Below are positions 57,682 to 64,000 of a stretch of 64,000 bases of DNA, piece after piece. Under the pieces are notes generated by a model. The model was not told the DNA's origin. It saw nothing but the letters and a program-made list of their open reading frames with translations, and did no database searches. Source of the DNA: Anaerostipes rhamnosivorans (lineage in GTDB: Bacteria > Bacillota > Clostridia > Lachnospirales > Lachnospiraceae); the NCBI RefSeq assembly GCF_005280655.1, contig NZ_CP040058.1:2456001-2520000 (forward strand), in the 5' to 3' direction. The position numbers were made by a program, and so were the translations under genes. Position 1 is the stretch's first letter; each line of letters opens with the position of its first letter.

Positions 57682-58677
57682 TTACCTCCTATTCTGGTTC
57701 AGAGCTGCGGCAACTTCACTGTCCGTGATCAGCACATTGACAATTCCACCCCTTAAAGCTCCAAGGATTGCATCTGTTTTTTCAATACCGTAAGCTACCC
57801 CGACCCGGATCGGTATCTTTTTTAAATCCTCTAATCCCAGGCAGATCAGCCTCCGGTCAAAATCATCAGAGATCAGATTCCCTTCTTTGTCAAAAACTCT
57901 GGAAAGCACCTCACCTACTCCTCCCTTTTCCTGAAGTCTTTTAAATTCCTCCATGGGAACGATTTTGGCGTTGATGGTCGCAGAATTTTCGTTGAGCGTT
58001 CCGATGCCAAACACGGCGATATCCGCATTCTTTGCCAGATCGATCACTTCCTTCACGGTTTCTTCTTTCATCAGATTCTCTTTTACTCCGGGATCTGTCA
58101 CATACTGCGGCGCCAGGATCTGATAACTGTTGGCATTGATGATCCTGGCCGCCTCATCAATCAAGTAGTTGGAGTACGCAGCACGATAGTTCTTGTCCTC
58201 CTCCAAAGATATATTGGTAGCTCCCATCAGCGGGATGACCTTCACGTCTTCCAGCTTTAAGAACTTCAGTCTCATATCATGCTCCAAACATGCGATGGTC
58301 TTTTGCAGAGTAGTCCCCCTGGTGAGTGCCAGGATCATTTTATTTTTCAGGACTCTGACAATATAATCAGAGGCCAGGAACGCTACTTCATCACTGATAC
58401 TTTCACTGTCCCGCTCATATGCAATAATCGCTTCTTTTAACCCGAACTTCTTTTCCAGCTGCTCTTCCACGCTGATCATAGAATTCTTCGGATAATTGAT
58501 CTTGATCTGGACATATCCCTCTGTCCTGGCTCTTGACAAAGTCCTAGATATCTTTGTCCTGGAAACATTGAGCTTCTTTCCGATCTCGCTTTGGGACAAA
58601 CCCTGCTTGTAATACATTTCTACTACTTTTAAGACAAACCGCTCTTCTTTCACGCTCTCCATCCTTCTTCTCACCAC
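57682..58677 (-). CDS. SorC/DeoR-type sugar-binding transcriptional regulator
   Basis: 331 aa. The N-terminal HTH is KVVEMYYKQGLSQSEIGKKL then NVSRTKISRTLSRARTEG. The C-terminal sugar-phosphate binding domain contains VIPLMGATNISLEEDKNYRA, NADIAVFGIGTLNENSATIN and ICLGLEDLKKIPIRVGVAYG. SorC proteins bind a phosphorylated sugar and regulate PTS operons. It is encoded inside the operon it likely controls. The palindrome upstream of the operon promoter is a candidate site. Confidence 0.93.
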   Translation of the reverse strand: MVRRRMESVKEERFVLKVVEMYYKQGLSQSEIGKKLNVSRTKISRTLSRARTEGYVQIKINYPKNSMISVEEQLEKKFGLKEAIIAYERDSESISDEVAFLASDYIVRVLKNKMILALTRGTTLQKTIACLEHDMRLKFLKLEDVKVIPLMGATNISLEEDKNYRAAYSNYLIDEAARIINANSYQILAPQYVTDPGVKENLMKEETVKEVIDLAKNADIAVFGIGTLNENSATINAKIVPMEEFKRLQEKGGVGEVLSRVFDKEGNLISDDFDRRLICLGLEDLKKIPIRVGVAYGIEKTDAILGALRGGIVNVLITDSEVAAALNQNRR

Positions 58678-58752
58678 TTTCCTATGTCTAAACTATCTGT
58701 AAACAGTATTTTTCTTTGATCTTCATTTTATCATATCCGTTCCGGAAAATCA

Positions 58753-60378
58753 TCATCCCCCTATGATGCCGATGCATCCAAGAATGAGTGAGAGTACTGT
58801 GACTCCCAGGGTGGCCGCAAAATAGTTTCTTTTAATCTTTGATAAGTAACCCCATACACAGAGCACCACCACAAGAGGCAGAAGCCCCGGCACGATGGAG
58901 TCAAAGATGGACTGCAGCGTAATGGAATAACTGCTGGTGGCAAGTTTCAGCGGTGTAGAAACCGTCACATAGGTGGAAGCCAGTCCCCCCATCATAAACA
59001 GTCCTAAGATACTTGCCCCTGTGATCACTTTATTTACCAGTCCGGACTTTAACATGTTTTCCGCAAAGGAGTAACCAAACTGGTAGCACTTCTGAGTCAG
59101 AAACAGGCCGATGCTAAAACATATGACCGTCAGCAGTACAAACGGCGCAATACCTCCCAGTGCGTTTCCGCTCTTGGCAAGAGGCAGGAACAATCCAATC
59201 AGCAGATACATCAGGGTTGACCAGGAAATGGTGTCCCCAATCCCTGCCAGAGGACCCATAAGACCTGTTTTAAGATTGACGATCACTTCCCCCGGGATCG
59301 CCTCATAATTTTGTGACTTTTTCTCTTCCAGAGCCAGGGTAAGACCCAGTATCGTTCCTCCACCCCAATGACCTTCCGTATTAAAAAATGTCATATTTCT
59401 CTTTAATGCTTCGACAAACTTCGGTTGATCCTCTTTTTTAGGGTAGTATCTTTTCAGTGCAGGAACTAAAGCCGTACAGAAACTGGGAGCCTGCATTCTC
59501 TCAAAGCTGTGGCTTATCTCCGCCGTTGTCCACCAGATCAGCCAAGCTTTAAAAATGTCTTTTTTGCTGAGCAGTTTTTGTCCTTCCGCTTCAGGTTCTT
59601 CCTCCTCATCATCTTCTTCGTCCAGATCTGTCTCCTTCCCTTTGTCTGTGAAAGTAAGATACAGGAAAGTGAGAAAAAGACCTGCCAGCAGCAGTGGTAT
59701 CGTTCCGATTTTCGTATATTCGATCAGGAAAAATCCTGCGAAAAAGAACGGCAGATACTTTGGCTTTGAGATCAGGCTTGCGATGATGGCAAAACCTACC
59801 GCCGGCAGGCACGCGCCCATAGCCGCCAGTCCGTTGGTCACCGCGGCAGGGATATGGTCCAGCACTCCCTGCAGAGCCCCGCTTCCAAAGTACAGCGCCA
59901 AGGTGACCGGAACCATAAATATCAGTGTCTTTACGCATCCGCAGTATAAAACCGCCCAGCGTGTCATCCCTCCTGCATCACCTTTTCCTGCAAACTGATC
60001 CGCTCTCTGGGCAAAAAAACCGGCCATTAAATAGACAAGATTTTGAAGCTGTGCCCCCAGAAGCCCGATGGGCACTGCGATAGCCACCGCGGCAGTTGTG
60101 TTGAGTCCGGACGCCATTGCCACCGGTATGGCAATGTACGATGCCAGACATGGATCTGTCGGCTGGTTTCCCCCCGCGGAGATAACGCCCAGATAGATCA
60201 GCTGTAATGAAGCACCTATGATCATTGCCGTCTTCATATCTCCCAGAACAGCTCCAACAACGACTGCATTAAAAACGACTGTGTTGATCATAAACGCTGA
60301 TGGCGTGTAAAAAATAATTGCCTTTGCAAGGCCGCAGATCAGGCCTAAAAGCAACGCTTGAAACAAAGTGATTCCCAT
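58753..60378 (-). CDS. PTS mannose/sorbose-family EIIC-EIID fusion
   Basis: 541 aa. Residues 1 to about 245 are EIIC of the mannose family (ITLFQALLLGLICGLAKAII, IIGASLQLIYLGVISAGGNQ). About 250-270 form an acidic linker (DLDEEDDEEEEPEAEG), then EIID (about 275-541) with SKKDIFKAWLIWWTTAEISH, NTEGHWGGGTILGLTLALEE and MGPLAGIGDTISWSTLMYLL. EIIC and EIID are normally separate genes. The fusion keeps both ends intact. It imports and phosphorylates a sugar or alditol with EIIB. The EIIA partner is not encoded in the operon. Confidence 0.92.
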   Translation of the reverse strand: MGITLFQALLLGLICGLAKAIIFYTPSAFMINTVVFNAVVVGAVLGDMKTAMIIGASLQLIYLGVISAGGNQPTDPCLASYIAIPVAMASGLNTTAAVAIAVPIGLLGAQLQNLVYLMAGFFAQRADQFAGKGDAGGMTRWAVLYCGCVKTLIFMVPVTLALYFGSGALQGVLDHIPAAVTNGLAAMGACLPAVGFAIIASLISKPKYLPFFFAGFFLIEYTKIGTIPLLLAGLFLTFLYLTFTDKGKETDLDEEDDEEEEPEAEGQKLLSKKDIFKAWLIWWTTAEISHSFERMQAPSFCTALVPALKRYYPKKEDQPKFVEALKRNMTFFNTEGHWGGGTILGLTLALEEKKSQNYEAIPGEVIVNLKTGLMGPLAGIGDTISWSTLMYLLIGLFLPLAKSGNALGGIAPFVLLTVICFSIGLFLTQKCYQFGYSFAENMLKSGLVNKVITGASILGLFMMGGLASTYVTVSTPLKLATSSYSITLQSIFDSIVPGLLPLVVVLCVWGYLSKIKRNYFAATLGVTVLSLILGCIGIIGG

Positions 60379-60396
60379 GACTTAACCCTCCGATCT

Positions 60397-60897
60397 TTAT
60401 AACAGGTCCGGAAAGACTTTTTTTATCCGTTCCTGCAACCCTATCTTTTTATCCGTGGGGATCATCTGAAAGCTAAACTTGATCCCTCTTTTTTCTAAGT
60501 CGAGTAATGTCTCTGCTTCTGCTTTTGATAAGCCAACCTGTTTGTAAATCTGTTTCCGTTCCCCGGTCACAGCCATCTGGCCGATGGTGATCTCGTCAAA
60601 TACAATTCCCAAATCCGCGGTTTTTTCGATCTGTCCCACCTGTTTGAATAAGACAAACACACTGCCCTTTCCAAACTGGTTTTTCTGCCACTGTTCTGCC
60701 GCCTTGTCAGAAGAGTAGATACTGACTTTTATGTCCGGCGGGGCGGCAAATTTCAAAATACTTTTCTGCATCTTGTCTGCCGCCACCTGATCGTCGATCA
60801 CTATGATGTGGTCTGCCTTAAAAATGTTCACCCATTGCGTCACTACTTGTCCGTGAATCAGCCTGTCATCGATCCTTACTGCCAATCTTTTTGCCAT
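60397..60897 (-). CDS. PTS mannose/sorbose-family EIIB
   Basis: 166 aa, the phosphotransfer subunit of the sugar PTS. The phospho-His is in LAVRIDDRLIHGQVVTQWVN (about His 16), with DHIIVIDDQVAADKMQKSIL following, typical of the mannose/sorbose EIIB family. It passes the phosphate from EIIA to the sugar via EIIC-EIID. 18 bases lie between it and the EIIC-EIID gene. Confidence 0.95.
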   Translation of the reverse strand: MAKRLAVRIDDRLIHGQVVTQWVNIFKADHIIVIDDQVAADKMQKSILKFAAPPDIKVSIYSSDKAAEQWQKNQFGKGSVFVLFKQVGQIEKTADLGIVFDEITIGQMAVTGERKQIYKQVGLSKAEAETLLDLEKRGIKFSFQMIPTDKKIGLQERIKKVFPDLL

Positions 60898-60941
60898 ACA
60901 GATCCTCCTTCCACACTGCCCGGAAGCCCCTATTTACTTTT

Positions 60942-61988
60942 TTAATCTAGTAAGACACTGACTCTGTACATACCGGGCTTGCTTGCTTCCTCAAATGCTT
61001 CCTGTATCTGATCGAGGCAGAATGTTTTCGGCTCAATCAGTTTAGAAACATCTACGATCCCTGCACTTAACGCCTTTGCTGATTCCATAAAATCCTTGTG
61101 GTTTGCCCCAAAGGTTCCGATCAGGCTGATCCTCCTGTAGTGGAGCGTATTCGGATCAACGTCCATCTCAGGAGCAGGATATCCTGCCGCAAACAACAAA
61201 ATCTTGCCGTCCAGTTCCCTTATCATCTCCAGTGCCTGCTGGTTGGCGTTTGTATTTCCCACTGCGATGATGACGGTATCCGCCCCTTCTTCCTGTGTAA
61301 GCTCCATCACTTTTTTTACAGGATCTTCAGTGCCTCCGTCGATCACCTCAAATCCCATGTCTCTTGCAGTCTGGATTTTTTTCGGTATGATCTCAGAGAC
61401 GATCACTCTGGCACCATAGGCTTTGGCGGCCTGCGCATTTACCAGCCCCATGGTCCCTGCCCCGATGATGACCACGTTTTCAAACGGTCTGATCTGGATT
61501 TTTTTAATGCCGTGCAGTACGGTCGCCAGCGGCTCTAAAAATCCCGCCTCGGACGGATTCATCTCAGGATTCACTTTATAAATACTTTTTGCGTCTTTCA
61601 CACAGTAGTCTGAAAATCCAAAAAAACTGAAACAATATCCATCCTCAGATGTTTTTGTCTTTGACTTGCAAGCATCCACGTCACCGTTCCTGCAGGCCAT
61701 ACAGTGGCCGCATCCGTTGTAGCCCGTGGCCACCAGATCCCCAACCTGGTAATCGTCCACCTTCTTTCCGACTTTGATCACCTCTCCAGAGGCTTCATGT
61801 CCCCCCGCCATAGGGTATCCCTGATGCTCCCTGAGCCCCAGCCACTGCCCGTAATCTGTTGTACAGATATTGCAGGCTTTCATCTTAAGCAGTACCTGGT
61901 GGTCTCCCACATCCGGCAGCTCCCTTTCCCGGACTTCTGCCACTCCCTTTTTCACCAGGCATCCAAATTTCATTGTTGTTGGTTCCAT
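60942..61988 (-). CDS. Zinc-dependent medium-chain dehydrogenase (sorbitol/sorbose-1-P-type)
   Basis: 348 aa. Catalytic zinc ligands: KACNICTTDYG (Cys) and AGGHEASGEV (His-Glu). The structural zinc has four Cys in GCGHCMACRNGDVDACKS. Rossmann motif VIIGAGTMGLVNAQAAKAYG. It resembles L-iditol 2-dehydrogenase/threonine dehydrogenase and the sorbose-1-phosphate reductase SorE. With a mannose-type PTS it probably interconverts an alditol phosphate and a ketose phosphate. The ATG follows AGGAGGGTAAGCGT. Confidence 0.9.
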   Translation of the reverse strand: MEPTTMKFGCLVKKGVAEVRERELPDVGDHQVLLKMKACNICTTDYGQWLGLREHQGYPMAGGHEASGEVIKVGKKVDDYQVGDLVATGYNGCGHCMACRNGDVDACKSKTKTSEDGYCFSFFGFSDYCVKDAKSIYKVNPEMNPSEAGFLEPLATVLHGIKKIQIRPFENVVIIGAGTMGLVNAQAAKAYGARVIVSEIIPKKIQTARDMGFEVIDGGTEDPVKKVMELTQEEGADTVIIAVGNTNANQQALEMIRELDGKILLFAAGYPAPEMDVDPNTLHYRRISLIGTFGANHKDFMESAKALSAGIVDVSKLIEPKTFCLDQIQEAFEEASKPGMYRVSVLLD

Positions 61989-62007
61989 ACGCTTACCCTC
62001 CTGACAA

Positions 62008-62886
62008 TTATGCTCTTCCATCACTTCCAAAAAGAATCATATAACGTTTTAACTCCTCTTTATAACCTCCGGCCATAGTTTTGGACACATCCCACATATT
62101 GGCCGCCGGATTTCCAAACTCCCCGAGTGACCCGTTTTTCTCCATGCTTTCGTAATCGATACCTAGATAGGACTTCAGCTTCGTAAGGCCTGCGTTGCTC
62201 AAGTCCGTACAGAGGTTAACCTTCTGGATCCCTGTCTGAACTGCTTTTTTAAGGTTCTCGTCTCCGGTTCCAGAACCGCCGTGGAGTACCAGAGGTATCT
62301 CAAGCAGTGTATGCAGCTCACCCAGAAGCCCAAACTCCAGTTTCGGTGTCCCTTTATAAGTTCCATGGGATGTCCCTACGGATACCGCCAGGCAGTCAAC
62401 TTCTGTCTCTTCCACAAATCTTTTAGCCTCTTCCTTTCTTGTGAGCCCGGAGTCTCTTGTCTGCTCATACTCAAACCCCTGACCCACATGCCCAAGCTCT
62501 GCCTCCACGGAAATCCCTGACGCATGGGCGATCTTCACGATCTCCTTTACCTCTTTTATGTTCTCCTCCAGGGAAAGAGTGGAGCGGTCTACCATAACAG
62601 AACTAAATCCAAAACGGACCGCCGCTACGATCTCCTCAAAGTCACCGCCGTGGTCCAGATTCAGAGCCGCGGTGACCTCCGGGAATTTTTTCTCATAAAA
62701 CTTGACTAAGTCTGCGGTCTCCTCGATGTCATGTATCCCTGCACAGTCGATCACCACCGGAGCTTTCAGTTCCCTGGCCGCTTCAAAGACACTCTTGACG
62801 GTAAATCTGTCCCACACATTGGGAGCAGCCACTCCGTAACCATCCTGCTTTGCTTTTTTCAGTATCTGATCCATCGTAACTATCAT
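62008..62886 (-). CDS. Class II ketose-bisphosphate aldolase
   Basis: 292 aa, KbaY/GatY/Fba fold. Zinc ligands: LNLDHGGDFEEI (His), VSVGTSHGTYKG (His), VLHGGSGTGDE (His). Catalytic Glu sits at EAELGHVGQG. It splits a ketose 1-phosphate or bisphosphate to a triose phosphate and an aldehyde. First gene of the PTS operon, start ATG five bases after AGGAGG. Substrate specificity (fructose-, tagatose- or other ketose-type) cannot be fixed from sequence. The in-operon PTS and dehydrogenase suggest a less common ketose or alditol. Confidence 0.92.
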   Translation of the reverse strand: MIVTMDQILKKAKQDGYGVAAPNVWDRFTVKSVFEAARELKAPVVIDCAGIHDIEETADLVKFYEKKFPEVTAALNLDHGGDFEEIVAAVRFGFSSVMVDRSTLSLEENIKEVKEIVKIAHASGISVEAELGHVGQGFEYEQTRDSGLTRKEEAKRFVEETEVDCLAVSVGTSHGTYKGTPKLEFGLLGELHTLLEIPLVLHGGSGTGDENLKKAVQTGIQKVNLCTDLSNAGLTKLKSYLGIDYESMEKNGSLGEFGNPAANMWDVSKTMAGGYKEELKRYMILFGSDGRA

Positions 62887-62937
62887 ATTGACCTCCTAAT
62901 CAAATATCCACTATAGGTATCATTTGTTCTTACCCGT

Positions 62938-62966
62938 AGTATATTCCCGTTTTGTATCTTTGTCAA
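62938..62966 (-). promoter_or_regulatory. Promoter of the aldolase-PTS-sorC operon
   Basis: Minus strand -35 TTGACA (62966-62961), 17-bp spacer, -10 TATACT (62943-62938). Confidence 0.75.
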
Positions 62967-62983
62967 TTCATTTTTTCTTTATA

Positions 62984-62999
62984 GTGCACATATGTGCAC
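62984..62999. promoter_or_regulatory. 16-bp palindrome upstream of the PTS operon promoter, candidate SorC site
   Basis: GTGCACATATGTGCAC is a perfect inverted repeat 18 bp upstream of the -35. The position suits an activator such as SorC. Confidence 0.5.
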
Positions 63000-63002
63000 A
63001 TC

Positions 63003-63138
63003 AAAACAAAATCAACAAGCTTGCGCACCAAATGTGATTTGACGTAGTCAAATAATTTCTTCACGCATTTGTGTGCATACTGCCCACAGGGCTTTTTTAT
63101 CCCATAGGGAGGTTCGAAGAACTTTCCTATGGAATAAA
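63003..63138 (+). repeat. Modular intergenic repeat, copy 5
   Basis: Begins with a degenerate, shortened first stem (AACAAAATCAACAAG, CTTGCGCACC). The variable hairpin AAATGTG...CACGCATTT encloses TTTGACGTAGTCAAA, as in copy 2. Next are GCCCACAGGGC with a T-run and CCATAGGGAGGTTCGAAG...CCTATGGAA. It lies between the PTS operon promoter and the end of the osmoprotectant-binding gene. Confidence 0.85.
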
Positions 63139-63169
63139 AAAACGCCTGCAGACATTCTGCAGGCGTTTT
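63139..63169 (-). terminator. Terminator after the osmoprotectant-binding gene
   Basis: 13-bp perfect stem AAAACGCCTGCAG/CTGCAGGCGTTTT with a 5-nt loop and T-run on the minus strand. Confidence 0.9.
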
Positions 63170-63180
63170 GCCTTTGATTC

Positions 63181-64000
63181 TTATTCTTTTATCAGTCCCT
63201 GTTTTACCAGATAGTTGTGTGCAACTTCTCTCGGTTCTTTTCCCAATTCATCTACTTCGTAATTCATCTCCATCATAGCGTCATTGGTCAGCTGAGAACT
63301 TAAGTCGTTGATGACTTTTTTCAGCTCAGGATATTGATTGAGAGTATCCTCTCTGATCACCGGCACCGCATAGTACGGAGGGAAATATTTTTTGTCATCT
63401 TCCAATACCTTCAGTTTAAACTTCTTTAATAGGCCGTCTGTCGCAAATGCGTCTACAACGTCCACTTTCTTATTCTCCAGTGCTGTATATCTCGGAGAAC
63501 CGTCAATGCCGGTCTCACCCTTAAACTTAAAACCGTAAGTTTCACATAATCCCGGAAGACCGTCCGCACGGTTTAAGAATTCCAGTGTGGAACCGATGCT
63601 CAGCTGGGATCCGCTTTTCCTCAGATCACTGATCCTATTAAGATTATACTTCTTGGCCGTCTCTTTGCTCACGGCCAATGTATAAGTATTGTTAAACTTT
63701 GTCTGATCCAATACTTCAAAATTATTTTTCTCTTTAAAGTATTTCTTCAAAGCCTGATAGACTTTATCCATATCGTTGGTGGATTCCTGTTTCATAATGT
63801 TCATATATGCAGTTCCTGTGTATTCCACATACATATCGATCTCGCCTTTATCCTGGGCTTCATAGCAGACCTCACTGCCTCCGAGATTTTCTCTCCGGTC
63901 CACCTTGATATCTGTCTTGTCCTCGATCACATCGGCATAGAGATTACAGAGAACCAGCTGTTCCGTAAAGTCTTTACTTCCAATGGCTATCCTCTTGTCA
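63181..64000 (-). CDS. OpuC/OsmF-type osmoprotectant-binding protein (5' end beyond window)
   Basis: Substrate-binding domain of a glycine betaine/carnitine/choline ABC transporter (QAT family). The frame is open to the window edge, beginning KRIAIGSKDFTEQLVLCNLY, then VYVEYTGTAYMNIM as part of GEIDMYVEYTGTAYMNIMKQ, the aromatic box region. VSKETAKKYNLNRISDLRKS and VDVVDAFATDGLLKKFKLKV follow. About 270 residues are present. The N-terminus, perhaps fused to the permease as in many Firmicutes, lies outside. A strong terminator follows. Confidence 0.92.
   Translation of the reverse strand, partial: DKRIAIGSKDFTEQLVLCNLYADVIEDKTDIKVDRRENLGGSEVCYEAQDKGEIDMYVEYTGTAYMNIMKQESTNDMDKVYQALKKYFKEKNNFEVLDQTKFNNTYTLAVSKETAKKYNLNRISDLRKSGSQLSIGSTLEFLNRADGLPGLCETYGFKFKGETGIDGSPRYTALENKKVDVVDAFATDGLLKKFKLKVLEDDKKYFPPYYAVPVIREDTLNQYPELKKVINDLSSQLTNDAMMEMNYEVDELGKEPREVAHNYLVKQGLIKE

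Noticed and set aside
58678..58752. Separate promoter for sorC inside the PTS operon
   Set aside because: A TATGAT-like box is present but without a convincing -35. The gap is only 75 bases, so co-transcription is simpler.
12777..63138. CRISPR array from the recurring repeats
   Set aside because: Copies are far apart, in both orientations and of unequal length, with genes between them and no cas genes.

Overview
The window looks like a piece of the chromosome of a strictly anaerobic Gram-positive gut Clostridium of the Lachnospiraceae type. The reasons are strong AGGAGG ribosome sites, TTGACA/TATAAT promoters, moderate GC, Firmicute L20-leader/infC-rpmI-rplT order, an OpuC-type osmoprotectant lipoprotein, SorC and MerR regulators, and several genes otherwise found in fermentative clostridia. 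I cannot name the species from sequence alone. There are no phage genes, no transposase and no CRISPR array.

The dominant theme, from about 3.7 to 43.3 kb, is the supply and use of a selenium-dependent molybdenum hydroxylase. It contains the molybdate importer modABC, the cofactor-finishing genes mocA and xdhC-type (with map), and yqeC (inside an ABC/ThrE-type exporter operon). Then comes a divergent pair of operons built around a YheO-type PAS/HTH regulator. The minus-strand arm runs ssnA, ygfK, xanthine/uracil permease, selenium-type xanthine dehydrogenase, hydantoinase hyuA, yqeB, a MoeA-like protein, moaC, a MOSC protein and mogA. The plus-strand arm runs regulator, ygeX (diaminopropionate ammonia-lyase), ygeY, ygeW (carbamoyltransferase) and arcC (carbamate kinase). 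Together these are the gene set linked to anaerobic purine/urate breakdown in gut bacteria. Uptake feeds XDH, ring opening and hydrolysis follow, and carbamoyl phosphate is finally turned into ATP by ArcC.

Between these blocks are general-purpose genes: a MATE exporter (cut by the window start), a subtilase next to a truncated ATP-binding regulator pseudogene, a TetR/ABC operon, a phospholipase-D-like protein, an XRE-controlled ABC operon, a FUSC exporter, an LDH/MDH-family enzyme, a GGDEF/EAL protein, a nitroreductase and a DegV protein. From 43 to 56 kb there are a membrane GDPD, two MerR regulators around a glucitol-IIA-like orphan, trmO, tRNA-Leu(CAG), thioredoxin, an XRE regulator, two exported cell-wall enzymes, the infC-rpmI-rplT operon with its L20 leader, prfC and a GNAT acetyltransferase. 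From 56.5 to 63 kb there is a sugar/alditol PTS operon (aldolase, zinc dehydrogenase, EIIB, fused EIIC-EIID, SorC regulator, iron alcohol dehydrogenase). The window ends inside an OpuC-like osmoprotectant-binding protein.

The most unexplained structure is a family of five modular intergenic repeats (around 12.8, 43.4, 45.4, 48.5 and 63.1 kb). Each is made of a chain of hairpins whose arms change in a compensating way between copies while the linkers stay the same, and two copies flank the GDPD gene in opposite orientations. Other points worth checking are two MerR-type promoters with 19-bp spacers (one driving trmO), a glucitol-IIA homologue without the expected phosphoacceptor histidine, an LDH-family enzyme with a malate-type arginine, and a large dyad between the two purine-island promoters.
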